Shown here piece after piece: positions 7,387 to 14,384 of a DNA stretch of 18,674 nt. The position numbers were made by a program, and so were the translations under genes. How positions within the stretch are numbered: the first letter of the stretch is position 1; each line of letters starts with the position of its first letter. Below the pieces are notes generated by a model. The model was not told where the DNA came from, ran no database searches, and worked only from the letters and a program-made list of their open reading frames with translations. The stretch comes from Candidatus Krumholzibacteriota bacterium (GTDB lineage: Bacteria > Krumholzibacteriota > Krumholzibacteriia > Krumholzibacteriales > Krumholzibacteriaceae), in NCBI GenBank assembly GCA_030630165.1, contig DAOVNN010000010.1:1-18674 (forward strand), read 5' to 3'.

Positions 7387-7659
7387 ATGCCGACCTATAC
7401 ATATGAATGCGAGAAATGCTCTCATATCTTCGAAATCGACCAGAAGATAACGGATCCCCCGCGCAAACGCTGCCCCGAGTGCCGTGGAAAGGTCTTCCGC
7501 GTGATACATGCGGTCGGACATATCCTCAAGGGATCCGGATTCTACAGGACCGACTACCGCAGCGACGATTATTCGAAACAGAAACTCGCCGAGGAGAAGT
7601 CGGCGACTTCCACCCCGAAGTGTGACGGCTGCGCGAGCAAGAAGGACTGCGGAACGTAA
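7387..7659 (+). CDS. FmdB-type zinc ribbon protein
   Basis: This 90-residue protein has the FmdB/CxxC-CxxC regulatory-protein zinc ribbon: MPTYTYEC (C8), C11, then C29 and C32 in RCPECRGK. The family segment GSGFYRTDYRSD (49-60) follows. A second cysteine cluster sits at the C-terminus (C79, C82, C88), unusual in being close to CxxC as well and perhaps a second metal site. The role of the family is poorly known; it was named from a putative regulator of amide/formamidase genes. An upstream in-frame ATG at 7375 is less likely, because GGAG (7377-7380) lies just after it and 6 nt before the ATG at 7387, where family members begin. The gene is monocistronic, with its own terminator at 7684. Confidence 0.85.
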   Translation: MPTYTYECEKCSHIFEIDQKITDPPRKRCPECRGKVFRVIHAVGHILKGSGFYRTDYRSDDYSKQKLAEEKSATSTPKCDGCASKKDCGT

Positions 7660-7683
7660 GACATCCTTGAAATACAGAAATAG

Positions 7684-7719
7684 AAAGAGCCTTCCCCGGA
7701 AAGGGAAGGCTCTTTTATT
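7684..7719. terminator. Bidirectional rho-independent terminator
   Basis: A perfect 13-bp stem (7684-7696 with 7703-7715, loop of 6) is followed on the plus strand by TTTTATT and on the minus strand, after its own U-rich stem end, by CTATTTC. It lies between the convergent FmdB-type and lysine aminotransferase genes and can end both transcripts. Confidence 0.9.
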
Positions 7720-7798
7720 ATGCGGTCGCCCATACGAAAACGCATTGTTACTTACGATGCACCGCTCCCGATGCGTCTCCGTCTCAGGCCGGCTTGTC

Positions 7799-9121
7799 CT
7801 ACTTGGCCAGCGCCTCGTCGAGGATGGCGGCAGCCTTCTCGATCTCTTCGACCGAGACGTTCAGAGGCGGGCGGAACCTGACCGTATGGGTTCCACACTT
7901 GAGAACTATGAGCCCCTTATCCATCGCCGTCGAGACCAGGGCGTCCCTTCTTGCAGAATCGGGAAGGTCGAAGGCGCAGAAGAGTCCGAGGCCGCGCACG
8001 TTGCTTACGACTCCGGGGTACTTCTTCTCGAATCCCTTTAGGGTATCCTGAAGGAGAGCTCCCATCTTCGCGGCGTGCTCGACGAGGTTCTCTTCCTCGA
8101 TGACCTCGAGTATCTTCGTGGCACGAACCATATCGATGAGGTTTCCGCCCCACGTCGAGTTGATCCTGCTCGATATCTTGAATACGCTGTCGATCTCGTT
8201 GAGGCGATCGCTCGCCGCGATGCCGCAGACCTGTGTCTTCTTGCCGAAGCAGAAGATATCGGGCTCGACCCCGTAATTCTGGTGCGCCCACATCTTTCCG
8301 GTGATGCCGACGCCGGTCTGGACCTCGTCGAAGATCAGGATGATGTCATTCTCGTCTGAGATCCGACGAAGCTCCTGAAAGAACTCCGTGCGGAAGTGGT
8401 TGTCGCCGCCCTCGCCCTGGATGGGCTCGATGATGATCGCCGCGATATCGTCGCCGTCATCGGTGATCGCCTTCTCGATCTGGCCGATCGCGATTTTCTC
8501 GGCTGCCACTACCTCATCGAGATGGTCCTCGAGGGGGAAGATAACCTTCGGATTGTCTATCCTGGGCCAGTCGAACTTGGGATAGAGGTCCACCTTTGCC
8601 GGATCGGTGTTTGTCAGCGACATCGTGTAACCGGTACGGCCGTGGAAGGCCTCGCGGAAATGTATCGCCTTCTGACCCTTCTCTCCCTTGATACCCTTCG
8701 CCAGGTTCTTCTTTACCTTCCAGTCGAAGGCCGCCTTCAAGGCATTCTCGACGGCGAGGGCGCCGCCGCTTATGAAGAAGAGGTTTGGAAGGTTCTTCGG
8801 TACTGCGATGCTCGCGAAGGTCGCCACGAACTCGGCCATCTCTGTCGTGTAGAGATCGGAGTTGGAGACCTTGTTCACCGCTACGCGGCCGAGCTTCGCG
8901 AGAAATTCATCGCTGGTCAGCGCGGGGTGGTTATAACCCAGTGCGCTGGATGCAAAAAAGGTGAAGAAATCGAGATATTCCCTCTCGGTCACCGAGTCGT
9001 ACAGCCAGCTGCCGTGGCTCTTCTCAAGATCGAGGACGAAGGGAAATCCGTCGACGAGCATATTCTGCTCGAGAGTCTTGTGAACATCGCCCGGGGCGAC
9101 AGTGATGCCTTTCCCGCTCAT
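7799..9121 (-). CDS. lat: L-lysine 6-aminotransferase (lysine epsilon-transaminase)
   Basis: This 440-residue cytosolic class III PLP enzyme transfers the epsilon-amino group of lysine to 2-oxoglutarate, giving 2-aminoadipate semialdehyde. It follows the lysine 6-transaminase subfamily (mycobacterial Lat) closely: FTFFASSALGYNHPAL (53-68), NKVSNSDLY (83-91), FFISGGALAVENALKAAFDW (115-134), EAFHGRTGYTMSLTNT (157-172), EPIQGEGGD (232-240), FDEVQTGVG (D265 contacts the PLP ring), CFGKKTQVCG (PLP lysine 294/295), NSTWGGNLIDMVRA and TVRFRPPLNVS. The start at 9121 is preferred over an ATG at 9136: GGAGAGG (9128-9134) lies 6 nt before 9121 and nothing suitable precedes 9136. No semialdehyde dehydrogenase gene is adjacent, so the next step of the pathway is encoded elsewhere. 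A structured, gene-free region lies upstream. Confidence 0.93.
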   Translation of the reverse strand: MSGKGITVAPGDVHKTLEQNMLVDGFPFVLDLEKSHGSWLYDSVTEREYLDFFTFFASSALGYNHPALTSDEFLAKLGRVAVNKVSNSDLYTTEMAEFVATFASIAVPKNLPNLFFISGGALAVENALKAAFDWKVKKNLAKGIKGEKGQKAIHFREAFHGRTGYTMSLTNTDPAKVDLYPKFDWPRIDNPKVIFPLEDHLDEVVAAEKIAIGQIEKAITDDGDDIAAIIIEPIQGEGGDNHFRTEFFQELRRISDENDIILIFDEVQTGVGITGKMWAHQNYGVEPDIFCFGKKTQVCGIAASDRLNEIDSVFKISSRINSTWGGNLIDMVRATKILEVIEEENLVEHAAKMGALLQDTLKGFEKKYPGVVSNVRGLGLFCAFDLPDSARRDALVSTAMDKGLIVLKCGTHTVRFRPPLNVSVEEIEKAAAILDEALAK

Positions 9122-9201
9122 TGGACACCTCTCCATGACAAGTTGTTCTATTACAACTGATTGAATGAAGTAAAGCCCGGTCCGTTGATCCAGGCCGAGT
9201 A

Positions 9202-9230
9202 AATATATCAGATTTAGCGGATTAATCCAA
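9202..9230 (-). promoter_or_regulatory. Weak candidate promoter for lat
   Basis: On the minus strand TTGGAT (9225-9230) precedes TATATT (9202-9207) by 17 bp, about 80 bp upstream of the lat start. The -35 match is poor. If this is the true start, the strong inverted repeats at 9255-9456 lie outside the lat mRNA. Confidence 0.3.
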
Positions 9231-9254
9231 CCTGAAAAAGAAGGGGCGGAGAAC

Positions 9255-9351
9255 GGGGGACATGGTCCCGGCTACTCCGAACCGGAGCGGCTATGGCGCT
9301 GTGAAAGTGGCTTCTTCAATCAGCGCCCTCTTCAGCCGGGACCCGTCCCCC
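9255..9351. other. Large imperfect inverted repeat with two inner hairpins
   Basis: Arms 9255-9261/9345-9351 (7 bp) and 9265-9273/9334-9342 (9 bp) are separated only by a small internal loop, ATG opposite CC. Together they make a 16-bp closing stem. Inside are two perfect hairpins: 9275-9279/9283-9287 (5 bp, loop AAC) and 9295-9301/9321-9327 (7 bp, 19-nt loop). The layout is that of a three-way-junction RNA on either strand, or of a small palindromic element. On the minus strand a T-rich run follows at 9242-9235. No known riboswitch motif was recognised. Confidence 0.5.
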
Positions 9352-9358
9352 GATCGAT

Positions 9359-9456
9359 CGTTCGGGGAAAGAGGCAGGGAGCATCAGCTCCCGACCCTTT
9401 CCCGGGTGAGGTGTGTCACCCGCTTCACTCTCCCGCGAACCCTGTCTATGCGAACG
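9359..9456 (-). other. Second structured block next to the 3' end of the small secreted gene
   Basis: Three nested or adjacent pairings are visible: 9359-9364 with 9451-9456 (6 bp, outer); 9365-9371 with 9397-9403 enclosing 9377-9382 with 9387-9392 (loop ATCA); and 9403-9409 with 9416-9422. Together with 9255-9351 this fills the 337-base gap between lat and the gene ending at 9459; no coding frame in the gap looks real. On the minus strand the 9377-9392 stem is followed by a pyrimidine-rich run, so part of it may act as terminator. Confidence 0.4.
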
Positions 9457-9458
9457 TC

Positions 9459-9830
9459 CTAGTACCTCGGATTCCCTCTGGTCCTGTACTTCTTCTGCTT
9501 CGACTGCCTGTTGCCCTCGATACGGGCACGCTTGTTCTCGGAAAAGAACTTCTTCGTCCTGACAAGCTTCTGATCCTCGTCGAAATAGAACTCCCGTCCC
9601 GCCTCGTAATAGATCCACCGTTCCTGGGTGGAATCGATCCCCCTTATACGGAGCCTGTGGACGGGATACCCGTACTTCTCGTAGATCTTCAGGGCGTCGC
9701 TGTGCATATAAAGAACCAGCCCCTGTTTCCGGCAGTATTTGCGCCTTCTTCTTCCACGATAGATACTCGCGTCGGCGCTGCCGGCTACAAGAGCCACAAG
9801 CAGGACTACCAGGGCAAGTCGTCTCAACAT
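9459..9830 (-). CDS. Small secreted protein with BamE-like fold elements, function unknown
   Basis: This 123-residue protein has a Sec signal peptide (LRR, then LALVVLLVALVAGSADA, cleaved near residue 21) and no lipobox. The mature part is very basic at both ends (RGRRRRK; QSKQKKYRTR) and has a single Cys at 33. Its middle reads YGYPVHRLRIRG, then ERWIYYEAGREFYFDEDQKL. This resembles the 'GxP ... WxY ... YxF ... G' pattern of SmpA/OmlA/BamE-like domains and parallels the lipoprotein at 14385-14990. The ATG at 9830 is chosen because GGGAG lies 8 nt upstream and it begins the signal peptide exactly; an in-frame TTG at 9860 has no such site. A strong promoter lies at 9892-9921. I do not recognise a specific family. 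Confidence 0.72.
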   Translation of the reverse strand: MLRRLALVVLLVALVAGSADASIYRGRRRRKYCRKQGLVLYMHSDALKIYEKYGYPVHRLRIRGIDSTQERWIYYEAGREFYFDEDQKLVRTKKFFSENKRARIEGNRQSKQKKYRTRGNPRY

Positions 9831-9891
9831 TGCTGTCACTCCCTTTCGATGTCTTTCCAAAGTTGCTGTACACTTGACCCTGCTGTGACTT

Positions 9892-9921
9892 ATTATACCA
9901 TATCGTTCCTTGTCGTTTCAA
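9892..9921 (-). promoter_or_regulatory. Promoter for the small secreted protein
   Basis: On the minus strand TTGAAA (9916-9921), an 18-bp spacer and a perfect TATAAT (9892-9897) lie about 60 bp upstream of the ATG at 9830. No equally good promoter was found on the plus strand for the divergent exporter; TTGACC near 9874 lacks a -10 at the right distance. Confidence 0.62.
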
Positions 9922-9954
9922 CCCCCTCCCCATATTCCGGAAGGATTTCTTCCT

Positions 9955-10899
9955 GTGCCTCATGATTCCCCGAAGAACGGACCTCCACCCTGGGCTGTAA
10001 AGCTAATGATGGTAGGGCTTTTCGTCGTCTGGTCTAACGCCTTTACCGCTATAAAGCACCTCAGGGAGATTTTCGGGCCTATGGAGCTCGTGCTGGCGAG
10101 ATTCCTCCCCGTCCTCGTTACATGTGTCATCTGGCTCATGTCCCGCCGGTCGATAAGGGAAGAGACATTCGCAACGATCAGAGAAGCCCCTCTGAAATTG
10201 ATCGGGATGGGGATATTCGGTGTGACCGGGTACAATTACTTCATCTATCTCGGCCAGAGCGAGATCAAGCCGGGAGCGGCAGCGCTGGTGACCACCCTGG
10301 CCCCGCTCTTCACACTGATCCTCGCGATCCTTTTCCTGAAGGAAAAGGTAGTGCCGAAACGGATAGCCGGGATGCTCATAGCGTTCGCCGGCCTGTTTGT
10401 CGTATTGAGATGGGGAAAGGTAGGGATGGGCCGGATCACAGGAGTGGAGAACGCCGATGTGAAATACATGCTGCTCGCTACCCTCGCCCCTCTCAGCTGG
10501 TCGTTCTACACGATCCTCGGCAAGGACCTTCTCGCAAAAAGGTCCCCCGCGGTGGTGACATTCCTGCCCGTTGTCATCGGTACGCTGCCGCTCCTCTTTC
10601 TCGCCTCGCCTGAGCTTTTCGCGAAGGTTGCCCTGATGGAACCATCGCACTGGTTCGCTCTCGTCTACCTCAGCTTCGTCAGCACCCTGCTTGGATTCTT
10701 CGTCTGGAACCTCGCGCTGCGTCATCTGCCCGCTTCGTCTGTCTCTTCGTTCATATACCTCAACCCTCCATTCGCGGCATTCTTCGGATGGCTCCTCTTC
10801 GGCGAAGAAGTGACACTGTATTTCCTCGCCGGAAGCGCCGTCGTACTGGCAGGTCTCTACCTCGCGCAGAGCAGGCCGAAACGGCGAACGGCGTCCTGA
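9955..10899 (+). CDS. DMT-superfamily (EamA) transporter
   Basis: This 314-residue inner-membrane protein has ten predicted spans in two EamA repeats (about 10-150 and 165-305), the layout of drug/metabolite exporters such as RhaT/YdcZ-type and amino-acid exporters. Typical segments are WSNAFTAIK at the end of span 1, ARFLPVL, GVTGYNYFIYLG, GAAALVTTLAPLFTLILA with LKEK, and the matching second-half SSVSSFIYLNPPFAAFFGW with FGEE. The start is GTG at 9955, because GGAAGGA (9939-9945) lies 9 nt upstream. An open TTG at 9910 has no ribosome binding site and would overlap the promoter of the divergent gene. The substrate cannot be told; two amino-acid symporters follow, which makes amino-acid export a reasonable guess. 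Confidence 0.85.
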   Translation: MPHDSPKNGPPPWAVKLMMVGLFVVWSNAFTAIKHLREIFGPMELVLARFLPVLVTCVIWLMSRRSIREETFATIREAPLKLIGMGIFGVTGYNYFIYLGQSEIKPGAAALVTTLAPLFTLILAILFLKEKVVPKRIAGMLIAFAGLFVVLRWGKVGMGRITGVENADVKYMLLATLAPLSWSFYTILGKDLLAKRSPAVVTFLPVVIGTLPLLFLASPELFAKVALMEPSHWFALVYLSFVSTLLGFFVWNLALRHLPASSVSSFIYLNPPFAAFFGWLLFGEEVTLYFLAGSAVVLAGLYLAQSRPKRRTAS

Positions 10900-10923
10900 A
10901 AATGACTTGCGGCACTTTAACAG

Positions 10924-10929
10924 TATAAT
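10924..10929 (+). promoter_or_regulatory. Possible -10 element for the symporter pair
   Basis: A perfect TATAAT followed by G lies about 60 bp upstream of the TTG start at 10988. No good -35 hexamer is found at 16-18 bp; the nearest, TGACTT, is at 15 bp. The element is tentative, and readthrough from the exporter gene is an alternative. Confidence 0.3.
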
Positions 10930-10987
10930 GTACCGTCTCTTCTGATACGCTCGGCGCTCAAGACAGGACCACATATGGAGGTACGAA

Positions 10988-12334
10988 TTGTCATCGAGTC
11001 CGACTGAGAGGGGAGAATGGAGCTCGAAGATCGGCTTCATCCTCGCCGCGGCCGGTTCCGCCATCGGGCTGGGCAACATCTGGAGATTCCCCTACACGGC
11101 CGGAGAGAACGGAGGCGCAGCCTTCCTCTTCCTCTATCTTCTCTGCATTCTCTTTATCGGCCTGCCCGTAATGATCGCCGAACTATCGATAGGCCGCCGC
11201 ACGAGGAAGGACCCTGTCGGCGCGTTCGACGCGATCAAGCCGAAGAGCCCCTGGCGGCTCATCGGATTCATGGGAGTCTTCACCGGTCTGGCTATCCTTG
11301 CCTACTACTGCGTGATCGCCGGCGTCACGGTCGGCTATATCGCCAAGACTGTTTCCTACAACACCACTTCATTCTCCGAATACACAGCAAATCCTTTGAT
11401 GACTATCCCCCTGCTTCTCCTCTTCGTCGTCCTGACGGTGCTTGTCGTACAGGGAGGCGTGAGAAACGGTATCGAGAGGTGGGCGAAGATCCTCATGCCC
11501 CTCCTGCTCATCCTGATGGTCGTACTGATCATCCGCTCGGTGACGCTCGAAGGAGCGTCGAGGGGCCTCTCATTTTATTTAAAGCCTGATTTCAGCAAGA
11601 TAACGGGCAAGACCTTCCTCGCCGCGCTCGGCCAGGCATTCTTCTCACTGAGTCTCGGCATGGGCGCGATGATCACATACGGGAGTTACCTGTCCAAAAA
11701 AGACAATATCGTAACATCTGGTATCTTCGTCTCGTTCTTCGACACCCTGATCGCCGTCATGGCAGGGCTGCTCATCTTCCCCGCCCTCTTTTTCGCGGGT
11801 GTGAGTCCGGACGCCGGGCCTGGCCTGGTATTCGAGGTCCTTCCCGTGATATTCGCGAAACTGCCCGGCGGAACGCTGATAGGAGCGTCGTTCTTCCTTC
11901 TGCTCAGCGTCGCGGCACTGACCTCGACGATCTCTCTGCTCGAGGTGGTCACGGCATATCTTGTCGACGAGAAGCATATCCTCAGAAAGAGGGCCGTCTG
12001 GTTCGTGGCGGCCGTCGCTTTTCTCTTCGGAATACCTTCGGCCCTGTCGTTCGGAGCGGTCGAATGGCTGAGCGACCTTCCACTCGTCGGGATGAGTTTT
12101 TTCGGGTTCATGGACTGGCTCTTTGGAAACGTGATGCTCGCCGTTGGAGCTGTTTTCATCTCGATCTTCTTCGGCTGGGTATGGAAACGAGTCAAATCAA
12201 CGACCGAGATAGAGGAAGGGTGTCCCGGCTACAGCGCCTGGGCGCCAGTTATCCTCTTCCTTCTCAGATTCTTCTGCCCGATAGCGATAGCCATCGTGCT
12301 TTTCTTCAAGTTCAAGGATCTTATCGCGGGCTGA
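10988..12334 (+). CDS. Neurotransmitter:sodium symporter (NSS/SNF) family transporter
   Basis: This 448-residue inner-membrane protein is of the LeuT/TnaT/MhsT type, importing an amino acid with Na+. The N-terminal signature is clear: W11-S-S-K, then GFILAAAGSAIGLGNIWRFP in span 1, where the unwound helix binds substrate and Na+, and NGGAAFLFLY. Later matches include LSLGMGAMITYGSYL in span 6 and SVAALTSTISLLEV in span 8. The length fits bacterial NSS members of 11-12 spans. The start is TTG at 10988, with GGAGGT 5 nt upstream and no better in-frame ATG. It lies 33 bp before the AGCS gene and is probably co-transcribed with it. The substrate is not deducible from sequence alone; hydrophobic or aromatic amino acids are common for the family. 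Confidence 0.9.
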   Translation: MSSSPTERGEWSSKIGFILAAAGSAIGLGNIWRFPYTAGENGGAAFLFLYLLCILFIGLPVMIAELSIGRRTRKDPVGAFDAIKPKSPWRLIGFMGVFTGLAILAYYCVIAGVTVGYIAKTVSYNTTSFSEYTANPLMTIPLLLLFVVLTVLVVQGGVRNGIERWAKILMPLLLILMVVLIIRSVTLEGASRGLSFYLKPDFSKITGKTFLAALGQAFFSLSLGMGAMITYGSYLSKKDNIVTSGIFVSFFDTLIAVMAGLLIFPALFFAGVSPDAGPGLVFEVLPVIFAKLPGGTLIGASFFLLLSVAALTSTISLLEVVTAYLVDEKHILRKRAVWFVAAVAFLFGIPSALSFGAVEWLSDLPLVGMSFFGFMDWLFGNVMLAVGAVFISIFFGWVWKRVKSTTEIEEGCPGYSAWAPVILFLLRFFCPIAIAIVLFFKFKDLIAG

Positions 12335-12367
12335 TGCCGCAGCGAACGTTCAGAGAGGGAGCGCTAA

Positions 12368-14080
12368 ATGAACAGTGACGCGATCAAGCAGGTGATAGAC
12401 TCGGTATACAAGTATGTCTGGGAATGGCCTGAGGCGCTTCCCTACTTCATCGTCCTGCTGCTCGGCACAGGCATCTTCCTGACGATAAGGCTCAGGATCA
12501 TCCAGGTCCGAAAGGTCTCCCACGCCCTCGCTATCGTCGCGGGGTACTATGATAATCCAAAAGACAAGGGTGAGATCAATCACTTCCAGGCCCTTACCTC
12601 CGCACTTTCCGCAACAATAGGCATCGGGAACATCTCGGGCGTCGCGACGGCCATCCATTACGGAGGTCCCGGAGCGCTCTTCTGGATGTGGGTGACTGCT
12701 ATCCTCGGATGCGCCTCAAAGTACGCCGAGTGTCCGCTGAGCAACCGCTACCGCGAGATCCATGAGGACGAGACGGTATCCGGCGGACCGATGTACTACA
12801 TAGAGAAGGGTATGGGAAAGAACTGGAAGTGGCTCGCGATCATCTTCGCCGCCTGCGCGGTCATCTCATCGTTCGGCAGCGGAAACGCGGTCCAGGCCTT
12901 CACCGTCGCCGACTCTTTCAGAAGCGATTTCGGAATACCGACCTGGATCACCGGGGCGGTCAGCGCGTCACTCGTCGCCATGGTGATAATCGGGGGCATC
13001 AAACGGATCGGGCGGGTGACGAGCAGGCTCGTACCTGTCATGTCGATCCTCTACTTTATCGGCGCCATCACGGTCCTGTTTCTCAACGCTCCGAGAATAC
13101 CGGCCGCGATCATGACGATATTCAACGACGCCTTCACCGCCAAGGCAGGGGTCGGAGGATTCTTCGGATCGACCTTCATGTTCATGATGGTATGGGGCGT
13201 CAAGAGGGGGATCTTCTCCAACGAGGCGGGGCAGGGAAGCGCCCCGATCGCACACGCCGCCGCCAAGACAGGCGAACCTGTCCGCGAGGGCCTCGTAGCG
13301 ATGATGGGGCCATATATCGACACACTCCTGATATGTACGCTGACAGGCCTGGTCATCGTCACTGTCGGCGTATGGCACGGAAAGAAAGTCGAGGCGATAC
13401 CGTTCACCAGTCAATCTGACATAACAATACTTGTCAGTTCGGCGGAGATCGGAACCAACGGCCATATAGAGGATTCAGACCGGATGACAGGGGCATTTCC
13501 CATCATCCGGGGCGAGGCATCAGGAGTTTCGTTCATCAGGAACGACAGCTTTGTCGACGATGCCGTATTGATGTACGGGGGCAAAGCATTCAACGGCACC
13601 TGTGAAGTCGATCAAGACGGTGACGCGATCTTCGCTGACGAGTACGGGGGCACCGTTTCGGGTGCCGACATCCAGCTCGCAGGAGGGATGGCTCAGAACG
13701 GATCGCCGCTCACCGCGTGGGCGTTCAAGACAGGTCTGGCGCCGATCACAAGCGGCGGCAACTACATAGTGACTATAGCCGTCTTCATGTTCGCGATATC
13801 TACGGCGATCTCGTGGTCGTACTACGGAGACAGATCGATCGAGTACCTCTTCGGGCGCGGCTTTATCATGCCTTACCGTGTTGTTTTCTGTATCGTTCAC
13901 TTCCTAGCAACCGTGCTCTCACTCGAGCTGGTGTGGGGATTCGGCGACACGGCCCTCGGGATGATGGCGATACCGAATCTCATCGCATTGTTCGCCCTGT
14001 CGGGGATCGTAAAGAAACTGACGGTCGATTATTTCTCAAGAGAGCACAAGAGGTACAAGAAGAAGCTGTTCGGAGGATAA
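12368..14080 (+). CDS. Alanine/glycine:cation symporter (AGCS) with inserted soluble segment
   Basis: This 570-residue Na+-coupled amino-acid importer belongs to the AGCS (AlsT/DagA) family. Family hallmarks are ALSATIGIGNISGVATAIHY (79-98), GGPGALFWMWVTAILGCASK (99-118), ETVSGGPMYYIEKGM (135-149), KRGIFSNEAGQGSAPIAHA (279-297) and ISWSYYGDRSIEYLFG (481-496). Usual members have 450-490 residues. The excess is a hydrophilic insert at about 340-445, between the span ending TGLVIVTVGVWHG and the conserved SPLTAWAFKTGL. The insert is rich in Gly, Asp and beta-prone stretches and has one cysteine (412). The ATG at 12368 follows AGGGAG by 6 nt. Both halves of the core stay in frame, so the insert is part of one protein. 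It could be a substrate-sensing or partner-binding loop; that is inference. Confidence 0.92.
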   Translation: MNSDAIKQVIDSVYKYVWEWPEALPYFIVLLLGTGIFLTIRLRIIQVRKVSHALAIVAGYYDNPKDKGEINHFQALTSALSATIGIGNISGVATAIHYGGPGALFWMWVTAILGCASKYAECPLSNRYREIHEDETVSGGPMYYIEKGMGKNWKWLAIIFAACAVISSFGSGNAVQAFTVADSFRSDFGIPTWITGAVSASLVAMVIIGGIKRIGRVTSRLVPVMSILYFIGAITVLFLNAPRIPAAIMTIFNDAFTAKAGVGGFFGSTFMFMMVWGVKRGIFSNEAGQGSAPIAHAAAKTGEPVREGLVAMMGPYIDTLLICTLTGLVIVTVGVWHGKKVEAIPFTSQSDITILVSSAEIGTNGHIEDSDRMTGAFPIIRGEASGVSFIRNDSFVDDAVLMYGGKAFNGTCEVDQDGDAIFADEYGGTVSGADIQLAGGMAQNGSPLTAWAFKTGLAPITSGGNYIVTIAVFMFAISTAISWSYYGDRSIEYLFGRGFIMPYRVVFCIVHFLATVLSLELVWGFGDTALGMMAIPNLIALFALSGIVKKLTVDYFSREHKRYKKKLFGG

Positions 14081-14147
14081 GCAGGGGCCACAGCACCCCC
14101 GGATAAGATATCATATGGGTAATATTAACTATAATTAGATACTATCA

Positions 14148-14176
14148 TTGACATAACTGCAAAGGTCGGATATACT
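14148..14176 (+). promoter_or_regulatory. Near-consensus promoter of the orphan small RNA
   Basis: A perfect TTGACA (14148-14153), a 17-bp spacer and TATACT (14171-14176) form the best sigma70-type promoter in the window. An AT-rich upstream region (14118-14145) could act as an UP element. No plus-strand gene lies downstream before the terminator at 14273. Confidence 0.75.
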
Positions 14177-14182
14177 TCATAC

Positions 14183-14303
14183 AGAAGTCCCTGCTGAATT
14201 GGTGAGGAGAAAGATTTTGGAGTAAAAAATCCGCGGGCTCAACTCATGAAGAGTTTCTTCCAGAATGCTTCTCCCCCACGGTACCGGTGGGGGCTTTTTT
14301 TTT
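14183..14303 (+). ncRNA. Orphan structured small RNA, about 121 nt
   Basis: The predicted transcript starts about 7 nt after TATACT and ends in the T-run of a strong terminator, without any open frame worth calling. Pairings seen by eye are: the 5' end AGAAGT (14183-14188 region) with GCTTCT (14267-14272) just before the terminator, closing the molecule; GATTTT with AAAATC, a hairpin with GGAGTAA in the loop (14213-14231); AACTC with GAGTT (14241-14255); and possibly GGAGAAA (14206-14212) with TTTCTTC. GGTGAGGAGAA (14201-14211) can also pair with part of the terminator arm. GGA in a loop hints at a CsrA-type or anti-Shine-Dalgarno role, which is speculative. It did not match the SRP, 6S, tmRNA or RNase P motifs I know. 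Confidence 0.65.
14273..14303 (+). terminator. Rho-independent terminator of the small RNA
   Basis: CCCCCAC (14273-14279) pairs with GTGGGGG (14287-14293) around a 7-nt loop. A C and nine T follow (14295-14303). It probably also ends readthrough from the symporter operon, which has no convincing terminator of its own. Confidence 0.93.
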
Positions 14304-14317
14304 GCAGACGGATATAA

Positions 14318-14350
14318 AAAGGCCCTTCATCGAGTGATATAAGGGCCTTT
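14318..14350 (-). terminator. Terminator of the lipoprotein gene
   Basis: AAAGGCCCTT (14318-14327) and AAGGGCCTTT (14341-14350) form a perfect 10-bp stem with a 13-nt loop. On the minus strand a further TT and A/T-rich run follow the stem, 35 bp after the lipoprotein stop. With the preceding terminator it insulates two convergent transcripts. Confidence 0.85.
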
Positions 14351-14384
14351 CCCGAATATATTTAAATCCCGGATACGGGACCTG

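Noticed and set aside
9121..9136. Start of lat at the ATG at 9136
   Set aside because: There is no ribosome binding site before 9136, whereas GGAGAGG lies 6 nt before the ATG at 9121.
9265..9342. tRNA-like appearance on the minus strand (78 nt, strong end stem, 3' side followed by CA after a final C)
   Set aside because: The inner hairpins have a 3-nt and a 19-nt loop; there is no 7-nt anticodon loop, no TTCRA T-loop and no D-arm, so no tRNA fits.
9122..9458. Lysine riboswitch upstream of lat
   Set aside because: The conserved lysine-riboswitch segments (AGAGGTGC-like start, GCCGAA, the late CTGG/GACT elements) were not found on the minus strand; the glycine and cobalamin motifs were also absent.
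10003..11079. Long minus-strand open frame across the EamA exporter and the NSS start
   Set aside because: Charged, low-complexity shadow product; both plus-strand genes have clear family motifs.
14084..14099. GGGG...CCCC stem as terminator of the symporter operon
   Set aside because: Only a 4-bp stem with an 8-nt loop and no T-run; termination more likely happens at 14273-14303.
14183..14303. 6S RNA or SRP RNA
   Set aside because: The length is short for 6S and no long bulged duplex is seen; the SRP apical sequence (GGAAGGAAGCA type) is missing.
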